Shown in pieces: positions 1 to 7,495 of a DNA stretch of 64,000 nucleotides. Positions within the stretch are counted from its first letter, which is position 1. Every line of letters starts with the position of its first letter. A program made the translations under genes and the position numbers. The stretch is from Aeromonas sp. RU39B (lineage in GTDB: Bacteria; Pseudomonadota; Gammaproteobacteria; Enterobacterales; Aeromonadaceae), in the NCBI RefSeq assembly GCF_900156095.1, contig NZ_FTMJ01000002.1, positions 434,001-498,000 on the forward strand, read 5' to 3'. Under the pieces are notes generated by a model, which worked only from the letters and a program-made list of their open reading frames with translations, searched no databases and had not been told where the DNA came from.

Positions 1-954
1 CCGCTGCTTTCGCAAAGCTTTGAAGCGTGGAGCGAGCAGGTGCGCCGCCAGCTCGAGCGCCCGGCGCTGCGTGAATTGGCCGAGCCCTGGCTTTCGCAGC
101 GCTGGCAGGCCAGTGACCCCCTTGATGAGTCGCGCGTGGTCGCCGTGGCGGCGGCCTATACCGAGTGGCTGCATCAGTGCAAAGCGCGCCTTGGCCTGCA
201 TCTTGTTCAGCCCGGACGCTTTGTGCTGCCGGGCGAATATGCCGGCGCCCCCATGCTGCAATTTGTGCCCTGGGTCTGGGCAGCGCCCGCTGGCGAGTGC
301 GCCGCCGGGTCGCTCTACAGTGCGCTGCGTGAGCGCTTCGAGCACTACAAGCAGCATCTGGTGCGCGGGTTTTACCAGCAGCATTTTGCCGGTTTTGACC
401 GGCAGATCGTGCTGGTTGATTGCCTGCAACCGCTCAATGAAGGGCCGGAGAGTTTTAGCGATATGCAGCTGGCGTTGGCGCGCATTATGGAAAGTTTTCG
501 CTATGGCAAAAGTGGCTGGTGGCAACGGCTGTTTGCGCCGCGCATCGACAAGCTGTTGCTGGTGGCCAGTAAAGCAGATCATGTGACGCCCGAGCAGCAT
601 CCGGCCATGGTTTCCTTGTTGCAATCCTTAGTGGGGCAAGGACGTGGACAAGCCCGTTTTGCCGGCATCGAGACCGAATGTATGGCGCTCGCTTCGGTGC
701 GGGCCACGGAAGTGGGTCAGGGGCGCCATGATGGCCAAACGTTCCCGGCGCTGCGCGGAACGACGCTGGATGGTCAGCCACAACTGCTGTTTCCTGGTGA
801 AGTGCCCTCTTCGCCGCCATCCGAGCGTTGGTGGCAGCAAGGCAGCTTTGATTTTCAGGCATTTCGCCCCTTGGTGATGCCCGCGCACGAGGCGCTGCCG
901 CACATTCGACTCGATGCCGCGCTGCAATATCTGCTCGGTGACAAACTTGAGTAA
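1..954 (+). CDS. ycjX: YcjX family P-loop ATPase (5' end outside window)
   Basis: The reading frame is open from the first base and ends with TAA at 952-954, so only the C-terminal part, about 317 residues, is present. The sequence matches the YcjX/DUF463 family of stress-induced predicted ATPases. The N-terminal Walker A region lies upstream of the window. The part seen has family features such as IVLVDCLQPLN near the Walker B position and KLLLVASKADHV, which resembles a GTPase-like base-recognition segment. ycjF follows after 5 bases, as in enterics where ycjX-ycjF-tyrR are neighbours, so the two are probably co-transcribed. The biochemical role is not established for the family. An internal ATG at codon 14 is not the true start. 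Confidence 0.9.
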   Translation, partial: PLLSQSFEAWSEQVRRQLERPALRELAEPWLSQRWQASDPLDESRVVAVAAAYTEWLHQCKARLGLHLVQPGRFVLPGEYAGAPMLQFVPWVWAAPAGECAAGSLYSALRERFEHYKQHLVRGFYQQHFAGFDRQIVLVDCLQPLNEGPESFSDMQLALARIMESFRYGKSGWWQRLFAPRIDKLLLVASKADHVTPEQHPAMVSLLQSLVGQGRGQARFAGIETECMALASVRATEVGQGRHDGQTFPALRGTTLDGQPQLLFPGEVPSSPPSERWWQQGSFDFQAFRPLVMPAHEALPHIRLDAALQYLLGDKLE

Positions 955-959
955 CCGCT

Positions 960-2039
960 GTGAGTAAGGATAAACCGATGCCGGACTCATCGTCTGACCC
1001 TCTTCATCCGTCGTCGCGGGTGGCCGAGCTGCGCCCACAGGGACGTATTGTGCTCGATACCCTGCAGGTCGAGGAGCCAGCCGCCCGGCCGCGTGGCCCG
1101 GCGCTGCTCGATGAAGCCAGCTTTGAGCCCTTGGCCGACGATCTCATTGAGCCGATTGCCAGCGCACCTAAACGAGCTCGCCATCATAGGCTGTTAACCT
1201 TGGGCGGCGGCGCGGTTGCCCTGTTGGGGCTGGGCGAGTGGGGCCGCTTTGTCTGGCAATCCTGGCTCGATTCGCCGCTGTGGGGCGGGGCCTGGATGGT
1301 TGGCTCGGCGCTATTGCTGCTCGGTGTTGGCCAGCAAGTGGTGCGTGAAGCAGTGCGTCTTCGTCGCCTGCGCCGGCGCGAGCGTCGTCGTGAACAGGCG
1401 CAGACACTGCTGGCGCGAGAGGGGATTGGTCAGGCCGGCGCGTTGTGTGAAGAGATTGCACGGGATAGTGATGTGCTTCACAGCGAGGCTTACCGCACGT
1501 TTTGTCAGCTGCAAGAGCGCAGCCATAACGATCGCGAGCTACTGACGCTGTATAGTCAGCAGGTGCTGGCAGGCTGTGATCTGGCAGCGCAGCGCCGGGT
1601 GATCAAGTGGTCAGCTGAAGCGGCCGTGATGGTGGCAATCAGTCCGCTCGCGGTGGTGGATATGGCGCTGATCTTGTGGCGCAACCTGCGCATGATTGAT
1701 GATATTGCCGGCGTGTATGGCATTGAGCTGGGCTATTGGAGCCGCATTCGATTGCTGCGTCAGGTGTTTCGTAACATCGTCTATGCTGGCGCGACCGAGC
1801 TGGTGACCGACGTGGGGCTGGATGTGCTGGGCGCCGATCTGGCTGCCCGTATCTCGGCGCGCGCCGCCCAGGGCATTGGCGCTGGGCTGTTGACCGCGCG
1901 ACTCGGTCTGAAGGTGATGGAGAGTTGCCGCCCCATTCCCTGGCAGCGTGAAGAACGGCCCAAGTTATCGAGTTTTCGCGCCGGGCTGCTTGATAAGGTG
2001 ACCTCTGTGCTTGGGGGGCGCGATCAGGAGAGCCGTTAA
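960..2039 (+). CDS. ycjF: YcjF/DUF697 family inner membrane protein
   Basis: 359 residues with a GTG start 5 bases after the ycjX stop. An alternative ATG lies at 978. The N-terminal ~75 residues are hydrophilic and arginine/proline rich. Two hydrophobic segments follow at roughly residues 77-97 and 108-128, with an RLRRRERRRE basic stretch after them. A C-terminal hydrophobic DUF697 region (about 215-320) contains SAEAAVMVAISPLAVVDM. This architecture and the position between ycjX and tyrR identify YcjF, a predicted inner membrane protein of unknown biochemical function, associated in enterics with phage-shock/heat-shock expression. No regulatory site for that is visible here because the operon promoter lies outside the window. 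Confidence 0.92.
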   Translation: MSKDKPMPDSSSDPLHPSSRVAELRPQGRIVLDTLQVEEPAARPRGPALLDEASFEPLADDLIEPIASAPKRARHHRLLTLGGGAVALLGLGEWGRFVWQSWLDSPLWGGAWMVGSALLLLGVGQQVVREAVRLRRLRRRERRREQAQTLLAREGIGQAGALCEEIARDSDVLHSEAYRTFCQLQERSHNDRELLTLYSQQVLAGCDLAAQRRVIKWSAEAAVMVAISPLAVVDMALILWRNLRMIDDIAGVYGIELGYWSRIRLLRQVFRNIVYAGATELVTDVGLDVLGADLAARISARAAQGIGAGLLTARLGLKVMESCRPIPWQREERPKLSSFRAGLLDKVTSVLGGRDQESR

Positions 2040-2186
2040 TCGTTGCGGCTCACGCAATCACCAGAGAAGGCGCAAATGCTCGCTAAATGCCGGTAAAGAC
2101 ACATTTTTCGGCGTGGGCACTCGCGCCTGACGGGGGCAGTCTGTATCATCCGCCATTATTGACATGTCGGTAGGATTAACCCTTGC

Positions 2187-3725
2187 ATGCGTCTTGAAGT
2201 GACCTGTGAAGACCGCCTGGGGCTGACCCGGGAGCTGCTGGATCGGTTGGTGGAGCGGCAGATAGATCTGCGCGGCATCGAAATCGACACCAGCGGTATT
2301 ATTTATCTCAACTTTCCCGAGTTGGCCTTCTCCGATTTCCAGCACCTGATGCCGGAAATTCGCCGTATTCCCGGGGTGCATGATGTGAAGACCATTCCCT
2401 ACATGCCCTCCGAGCGCGAGCATCATGAAATAGAGGCGCTGCTGCGGGCACTGCCTGATCTCATCTTCTCTCTCGATGCCCGCGGTCGTATTACCCAGGC
2501 CAATCAGGCCGCTCAGTCAGCACTGTCTACGACGCTCGAAGAGCTCAGGGGCGGGGCGCTTGGCCACTATATCAAGGGGTTTGCGTTTACCCGTTGGCTC
2601 GAATCGGCCGAGCCGCGCCCTCAGACCTGCAAGCTGGCCCTGGGTGGTGAGGAGTATCTTGCTGATCTTATCCCGCTGTTTGTGGCCGAAGATCAGACAT
2701 TGGCTGGCGCCGTAGTGGTGCTCAAATCGGCGCGCCGCATCGGGATGCACTTTAATGCGCTGCATGCGGACGAAATTGGCGGCTTTGAACACATTCAGTC
2801 CCACAGCCCGCGCATGCAGCAAGTGCTGACCGAAGCGGCCAAACTCGCCATGCAGGATGCTCCGCTTTTGATCATGGGGGAAACCGGTACCGGCAAAGAG
2901 TTGCTGGCCCGCGCTTGTCATGGCGCCAGCCTGCGCTCAAGTCGCCCTTTTATGGCGCTCAACTGCGCGGCGATGCCCGACAACGTGGCCGAGAGCGAGC
3001 TGTTTGGCTATGCCCCCGGCGCCTTTGGTAACAACACCGATGGCAAGCGCGGCGTGCTGGAGCTCGCCAGCGGCGGCACCTTGATGCTCGATGAGATTGG
3101 TGACATGTCGCCGCATCTACAGACCAAGTTCTTGCGCGTGTTGCAAGACGGCGTGTTTCGCCGGGTGGGCGACGAGAAGGAGGTGCAGGTTAATGTGCGC
3201 TTTATCTGCACCACCCAGAAGAACCTGCTGGAGCTGGTGGGACAGGGCAGGTTTCGTGAAGATCTCTACTATCGGCTCGACGTGCTGACCCTGAATCTGC
3301 CGCCGCTGCGTGAACGCAAAGCGGATATCGTGCCGCTGGCGCATTACTTTGTGGCTCGCTTTGCCACCGAGCAGCAGCGCAGCCGGCCGCGGTTTAACCG
3401 CCATCTGGCGGACTTTCTGCAGGCTTATCGCTGGCCGGGTAACGTGCGGCAACTGCGCAATTGCCTCTATCGCGCCATGACCCTGCTCGATGGTGATGAG
3501 CTCGGCCCCGAGCATATCGATTTGCCCATTGAAAATGAGCCGCTGCCGGTGATCGATGAGTGGTTTGAAGGGGATTTGGAAGAGGCGACCAAACGCTTTG
3601 AGCGGCGCCTGCTGGAGCGGCTCTATCCGGCTTATCCCTCCACCCGCCAGCTTGCCAAGCGCCTTGGGGTGTCACACACCGCGATTGCCAACAAGCTGCG
3701 CGAATACGGGCTCGGCAAGAAATAG
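2187..3725 (+). CDS. tyrR: Transcriptional regulator TyrR
   Basis: 512 residues, the usual TyrR length. An N-terminal ACT domain (about 1-75, starting MRLEVTCEDRLGLTREL) is followed by a PAS domain (about 78-190), an AAA+ domain with Walker A GETGTGKE near 231-238 and LDEIGDMSP, and a C-terminal helix-turn-helix RLGVSHTAIANKLREYGL. TyrR senses aromatic amino acids and controls their synthesis and transport. The sigma54-contact loop reads GAFGNN instead of GAFTGA, which fits the TyrR group that does not act with sigma54. ATG at 2187 has TAGGA about 12 bases upstream. The 147 bases between ycjF and tyrR leave room for its own promoter. A bidirectional terminator follows. Confidence 0.96.
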   Translation: MRLEVTCEDRLGLTRELLDRLVERQIDLRGIEIDTSGIIYLNFPELAFSDFQHLMPEIRRIPGVHDVKTIPYMPSEREHHEIEALLRALPDLIFSLDARGRITQANQAAQSALSTTLEELRGGALGHYIKGFAFTRWLESAEPRPQTCKLALGGEEYLADLIPLFVAEDQTLAGAVVVLKSARRIGMHFNALHADEIGGFEHIQSHSPRMQQVLTEAAKLAMQDAPLLIMGETGTGKELLARACHGASLRSSRPFMALNCAAMPDNVAESELFGYAPGAFGNNTDGKRGVLELASGGTLMLDEIGDMSPHLQTKFLRVLQDGVFRRVGDEKEVQVNVRFICTTQKNLLELVGQGRFREDLYYRLDVLTLNLPPLRERKADIVPLAHYFVARFATEQQRSRPRFNRHLADFLQAYRWPGNVRQLRNCLYRAMTLLDGDELGPEHIDLPIENEPLPVIDEWFEGDLEEATKRFERRLLERLYPAYPSTRQLAKRLGVSHTAIANKLREYGLGKK

Positions 3726-3750
3726 TCCTATAGACAGCCCATAAAACAAC

Positions 3751-3778
3751 AAGGCCGCATCAGTGCGGCCTTGGTCGT
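3751..3778. terminator. Bidirectional terminator between tyrR and ttcA
   Basis: A 9-bp stem AAGGCCGCA / TGCGGCCTT with a TCAG loop (3751-3772) lies between the convergent genes. It is followed on the plus strand by GGTCGTTTT and flanked on the minus-strand exit side by GTTGTTTT, so it can stop both transcripts. Confidence 0.8.
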
Positions 3779-3779
3779 T

Positions 3780-4688
3780 TTAGCGGATCTCGACGATATC
3801 GAGTCGCTCCATGCTGTCGATATCAAGCAGCGCCGAGGTGGGCAGCTCGGGCGGATCGAAGGCCTTGTCACCGCCATCGATGATGCCGGAGTCGCGGTTG
3901 ATGCTCTTGAAATCAAACAGGGAGTGATCGAGCAGGTGGCTCGGCACCACGTCCTGAATGGCGGTAAACATAGTCTCGAGACGGCCGGGGAAGCGGCGAT
4001 CCCACTCCTGCATCATCTGCTTGATGGCCTGGCGTTGCAGGTTTTCCTGCGAGCCACACAGGTTGCACGGGATGATCGGGAACGCCTTGATCTCGGCATA
4101 ACGCACCAGATCTTTTTCCTTGCAGTAAGCCAGTGGGCGGATCACCACGTTCTTGCCATCGTCACTGACCAGCTTGGGCGGCATGGACTTGAGCTTGCCA
4201 CCGTAGAACATGTTGAGAAACAGGGTCTCGAGGATGTCGTCACGGTGATGGCCAAGGGCAATCTTGTTGCAGTTAAGCTCCTGGGCGGTGCGATAGAGAA
4301 TGCCACGGCGCAGGCGCGAGCAGAGCGAGCAGGTGGTCTTACCCTCGGGGATCTTCTCTTTGACGATGGAGTAGGTATCTTCCTGCACAATCTTGTACTC
4401 GATACCCAGAGAGCCCAAGTATTCAGGCAGCACATGCTCGGGGAAACCGGGCTGCTTCTGGTCGAGGTTGACCGCGACTAACTCGAAATGGACCGGCGCG
4501 CTTTGCTGCAGGTTCATCAGAATGTCGAGCATGCCAAAGCTGTCCTTGCCACCCGAGAGGCACACCATGACCCGATCGCCCTCTTCAATCATGTTGAAGT
4601 CGGCAATCGCTTGGCCCACGTTGCGACGCAGGCGCTTTTGCAGCTTGTTAAAGTTGTACTTCTCTTTGGCGTTGAGCTCTTCTTGCAT
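3780..4688 (-). CDS. ttcA: tRNA 2-thiocytidine(32) synthetase TtcA
   Basis: 302 residues. The PP-loop SGGKDS is at residues 45-50. The CxxC pair TCSLCS is at C120/C123, with a third conserved cysteine in [10 protein letters not shown] near 210; these ligate the iron-sulfur cluster in the family. TtcA uses ATP and a sulfur donor to thiolate cytidine 32 of some tRNAs. It is cytoplasmic. The gene follows uspE on the same strand with 60 bases between them. That gap has a TATAAT (complement of 4720-4725) lying inside a perfect inverted repeat, so ttcA probably has its own promoter. The neighbourhood fnr-uspE-ttcA is the same as in enterics. Confidence 0.97.
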   Translation of the reverse strand: MQEELNAKEKYNFNKLQKRLRRNVGQAIADFNMIEEGDRVMVCLSGGKDSFGMLDILMNLQQSAPVHFELVAVNLDQKQPGFPEHVLPEYLGSLGIEYKIVQEDTYSIVKEKIPEGKTTCSLCSRLRRGILYRTAQELNCNKIALGHHRDDILETLFLNMFYGGKLKSMPPKLVSDDGKNVVIRPLAYCKEKDLVRYAEIKAFPIIPCNLCGSQENLQRQAIKQMMQEWDRRFPGRLETMFTAIQDVVPSHLLDHSLFDFKSINRDSGIIDGGDKAFDPPELPTSALLDIDSMERLDIVEIR

Positions 4689-4695
4689 GACGAAC

Positions 4696-4740
4696 GACCC
4701 GGGACAAAAACAGGCGGGTATTATAGCCGTGTCCCGGGTC
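4696..4740. repeat. Inverted repeat enclosing the ttcA -10 box
   Basis: GACCCGGGAC (4696-4705) and GTCCCGGGTC (4731-4740) form a perfect 10-bp inverted repeat separated by 25 bases. The spacer holds TATAAT on the minus strand (4720-4725), the likely -10 element of ttcA. It could be an operator or a weak uspE terminator; there is no U-tract after the distal arm. Confidence 0.5.
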
Positions 4741-4748
4741 AGGGCAAG

Positions 4749-5690
4749 TTACGCCTTGTGGCGGGTCTGCATGGGGCAGACATAGCCGTCGGGCTTCAAG
4801 ATAAGCAGGTCACAATGGAGCTGGTCAATCACCTGCTCGGCGGTGTTACCGAGCAAGGCGGCAGACAGACCGGTGCGCCCGACACAGCCCATGATCATCA
4901 GGCTGGCATTGAGATTGCGGGCAATCTCGGGCAGTACCTCTTCAGGTAATCCCTCTTCCACCCGGGTCCAGGCCTCGCCAATCCCAAAGCGCCCTGCATG
5001 CTGTTTCATCAGCATTTGGTGATGCTCCAAAATTGCATCGTTATAGGCCTTGGGATCGAACTCCGGCAACTCGATAGCCACATTGACCGGTGTCGAGGGG
5101 TAGCTGTTGACCAGATAGAGATCGGCGCCGAGCAACTCGGCCACTTCGATGCCCTCAGCAGTGATGCGGTCATTGAGCTTTTGTTGCTCTTCGTCATCGC
5201 TGGTGCAGTTGATGGCCGCCACGATATGTCCACCACGGACCCACTCGCTCTCTTTGACCAGCAAAATGGGGCAGGGACATTTACGCAGCAGGTGCCAGTC
5301 GGTAGGGGTAAAGATGAAGGTTTGCAGGAAACTGTGATGATGGGTGCCCTTGACCACCAGATCATATTCATGGGCCAGCACTTCTTGCAAAATGCACTCG
5401 AACGGTCGGCTGTGCCAGACCACCTTCACATCGACAGGGCGGTGCTCGCGATAGGGCGCGACGATGGTGTCGAGCCACTCGCGACGCTGGCCGATCACGC
5501 CTTCCTGCATCTCCTTACGCTCGTCGGAGGAGAGCATGGAGGTCATTTCGTAAGAAAAATCGTAGATGGGCAACAGCAGTGTCAGTTTGGCATCCTGCTC
5601 GAGAGCTGCGACCTTGACCGCGCGCTCAAGCGCCACCTGACGCTCTTCTTCCGGATTAACAACCACCAGGATATTGCGGTACTTGTCCAT
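4749..5690 (-). CDS. uspE: Universal stress protein UspE
   Basis: 313 residues, beginning MDKYRNILVVVNPEEE. ATG at 5690 is preferred over one 18 bases upstream because GGAGG lies at 5696-5700 with correct spacing. Two tandem Usp domains are visible, about 1-150 and 155-310. The second contains the nucleotide-binding-type segment MIMGCVGRTGLSAALLGN. UspE is a cytoplasmic tandem universal stress protein linked in E. coli to stress survival, motility and aggregation. It sits directly downstream of fnr on the same strand, 119 bases away. A TATAAC-like -10 is present in the gap, so independent transcription is possible. Confidence 0.96.
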   Translation of the reverse strand: MDKYRNILVVVNPEEERQVALERAVKVAALEQDAKLTLLLPIYDFSYEMTSMLSSDERKEMQEGVIGQRREWLDTIVAPYREHRPVDVKVVWHSRPFECILQEVLAHEYDLVVKGTHHHSFLQTFIFTPTDWHLLRKCPCPILLVKESEWVRGGHIVAAINCTSDDEEQQKLNDRITAEGIEVAELLGADLYLVNSYPSTPVNVAIELPEFDPKAYNDAILEHHQMLMKQHAGRFGIGEAWTRVEEGLPEEVLPEIARNLNASLMIMGCVGRTGLSAALLGNTAEQVIDQLHCDLLILKPDGYVCPMQTRHKA

Positions 5691-5809
5691 GATTGCCTCC
5701 CAATGCAAACAGGACCGAAACAGGCCCGGTCAGACACAAGGTTATAACAATGGGAGGGGGCGTTGCGAGCGCCGGATCACCTTTTGGGGGGAGATCCGGC
5801 AGCAGGAGA

Positions 5810-6565
5810 TCAGCAGGACTCGGTCTTGGCGTTACCGGCCATTTCAGACAGTGCCTGTTGGTCAAGGATGGAGATGTATTTGCCTTTCACACCAATCAGG
5901 CCGGTCTTTTGAAAGCGGCCAAGCAGTCGGCTGATGGTTTCTACGGTGAGGCCCAGATAGTTACCGATGTCGCCACGGGTCATGGAGAGGCGGAATTCAC
6001 GGGGCGAGAAGCCTCGCTCGGAGAAACGCACCGAGAGGTTATAGAGGAACGCAGCCAGCCGCTCTTCGGCGTTTTTCTTCGACAGCAGCAGGATCATCTC
6101 CTGATCGCCCATGATCTCGTTACTCATCAGGCGCATCAGTTGCTGGCGCAGCTTGGGCATCTTGCCCGACAGCTCATCAAGGATATCGAACGGGATCTCA
6201 CACACCATCGAGGTTTCCAGTGCCTGGGCAAACGAGGGGTGGCTCTGGCGGTGAATCGCATCGAAACCGACCAGATCGCCCGCCAGATGGAAGGCGGTAA
6301 TCTGCTCGTCACCTTGCTCGGTGATGGTGTAGGACTTGATAGTCCCGGAACGAATGGCGTAGAGCGACTTGAGTTCGTCACCGGCCTTAAACAGCTCCTC
6401 ACCCTTCTGGATGGGCTTTTTACGCTCGATAATGCTATCGAGCTGATCTAGCTCATTCTCATTGAGGGTAAAGGGGATACAGAGTTGGCTGATACTGCAG
6501 TCCTGGCAATGGATAGCGCAACCGCCACTCTGAACGCGTCTACCAACTTTCTTTTCCGGGATCAT
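5810..6565 (-). CDS. fnr: Fumarate/nitrate reduction transcriptional regulator Fnr
   Basis: 251 residues and near-colinear with E. coli FNR. The N-terminal cysteines C16, C20, C23 and C29 ([16 protein letters not shown]) and the distant cysteine in SMVCEIPF near residue 120 are the cluster ligands of the [4Fe-4S] oxygen sensor. The cyclic-nucleotide-binding-like beta roll occupies about 30-150, followed by the dimer helix. The DNA-recognition helix is in [16 protein letters not shown] activates anaerobic and microaerobic genes and represses aerobic ones when oxygen is low. The gene lies downstream of the cbb3 oxidase assembly genes. An FNR box sits 18 bases before its ATG and suggests negative autoregulation. 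Confidence 0.98.
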   Translation of the reverse strand: MIPEKKVGRRVQSGGCAIHCQDCSISQLCIPFTLNENELDQLDSIIERKKPIQKGEELFKAGDELKSLYAIRSGTIKSYTITEQGDEQITAFHLAGDLVGFDAIHRQSHPSFAQALETSMVCEIPFDILDELSGKMPKLRQQLMRLMSNEIMGDQEMILLLSKKNAEERLAAFLYNLSVRFSERGFSPREFRLSMTRGDIGNYLGLTVETISRLLGRFQKTGLIGVKGKYISILDQQALSEMAGNAKTESC

Positions 6566-6582
6566 AGGCGCTTCGAGAGAAA

Positions 6583-6596
6583 TTGATTTATGTCAA
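6583..6596 (-). promoter_or_regulatory. FNR box upstream of fnr
   Basis: TTGATTTATGTCAA matches the FNR consensus TTGAT-N4-ATCAA with one mismatch. It ends 18 bases before the fnr ATG, a position suited to repression. Inference: FNR regulates its own gene, as in E. coli. Confidence 0.7.
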
Positions 6597-6633
6597 AGAG
6601 TTTATCATTAACTCCTGTTTGTTGGATAGAGTC

Positions 6634-7323
6634 TCAAAGTGCTCCCAGCGTTCGCCACAGAGTATGCAATGCCAGCAACATCAGCAGCAGAGCCGATCCG
6701 AGCCGTAAACTTTTTAGCGTCAGCCAGTAACGCAGGCGGTCTGCCAGTCCGCCGAGGGCAAACAGGGTTGGCAGCGTCCCGATACCAAAGCAGAGCATAA
6801 TCAGCGCGCCGCCTGCGGCGCTCCCTGACGCAGCGCTCCAGGTGAGCATCGAGTAGACCAACCCGCAGGGAAGCCAGCCCCAGACCATGCCAAACGGCAG
6901 CGCCGCTAGGGGAGAGCGCAGGGGCAGACAGCGGCCCGCCAGCGGTTTGATATAGGGCCACAGCCGCGCACCGAGGCGCTCAATCACCAGCACACCGTGC
7001 CACCAACCCGCCAGGTAGAGGGCAATCGCCAGCATCATCAGACCCGCCAGCAGTTGCAGCCAGAGCATCGCGTGGCGGCTTGCGGACAGTGAGACCATGG
7101 AGGCGAGCACGCCACCGACCAAGGCGCCGGCCAGCATATAGCTCACGATCCGGCCGAGGTTGTAGCAAAGGAGATAGGCAAAGCGCTGGCCAAGCCTTTG
7201 CTGGTGCGGGGCGATGGCCATCGACAGGGCCGCCGACACGCCGCCGCACATGGCAAAGCAGTGGCTGCTGCCAGCGAGCCCCATCAAGAGTGCGCCAAAC
7301 AGATCAAGGTTGACGGGGGTCAT
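6634..7323 (-). CDS. DsbD_2/TauE-SafE-like membrane protein of the cco cluster
   Basis: 229 residues and about six membrane segments. It belongs to the cysteine-containing, DsbD-like transmembrane family often labelled sulfite exporter TauE/SafE. The first helix carries GSSHCFAMCGG and the fourth GMVWGWLPCGLVY; these paired cysteines in helices resemble thiol-transfer or metal-relay positions of DsbD/CcdA relatives. The gene overlaps ccoS by 20 bases and precedes fnr. This position is common for the family in gammaproteobacteria and suggests a part in copper or redox handling for cbb3 oxidase assembly. That role is inferred from context; the substrate is not known. Confidence 0.82.
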   Translation of the reverse strand: MTPVNLDLFGALLMGLAGSSHCFAMCGGVSAALSMAIAPHQQRLGQRFAYLLCYNLGRIVSYMLAGALVGGVLASMVSLSASRHAMLWLQLLAGLMMLAIALYLAGWWHGVLVIERLGARLWPYIKPLAGRCLPLRSPLAALPFGMVWGWLPCGLVYSMLTWSAASGSAAGGALIMLCFGIGTLPTLFALGGLADRLRYWLTLKSLRLGSALLLMLLALHTLWRTLGAL

Positions 7324-7495
7324 CCTGCGGCTCGCGTTTCACCGTGGTGGGGGGCATCTCTTCATCAAACAGGATGCTGGAGCCTTGCCGGTCCAGATCT
7401 TCAAACTGATCGGCGCGAATGGCCCAGAAGAAGACACCCACGGCGATCATCACAAATAAAATGGCGATCGGGATGAGCACAAACACAATGTTCAT
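7304..7495 (-). CDS. ccoS: cbb3-type oxidase assembly protein CcoS
   Basis: 63 residues. One N-terminal membrane helix (about 3-24, IVFVLIPIAILFVMIAVGVFF) is followed by the family motif WAIRADQFEDLD. CcoS is needed to insert cofactors into cbb3 oxidase. The start overlaps the ccoI stop by four bases (ATGA type), which indicates translational coupling. Its 3' end overlaps the next gene. The soluble tail ends with basic and acidic residues and has no recognisable domain. Confidence 0.95.
   Translation of the reverse strand: MNIVFVLIPIAILFVMIAVGVFFWAIRADQFEDLDRQGSSILFDEEMPPTTVKREPQDDPRQP

Noticed and set aside
5771..5800. Inverted repeat GCCGGATC/GATCCGGC after fnr
   Set aside because: The loop is 14 bases and there is no T-run, so a terminator call is not supported.
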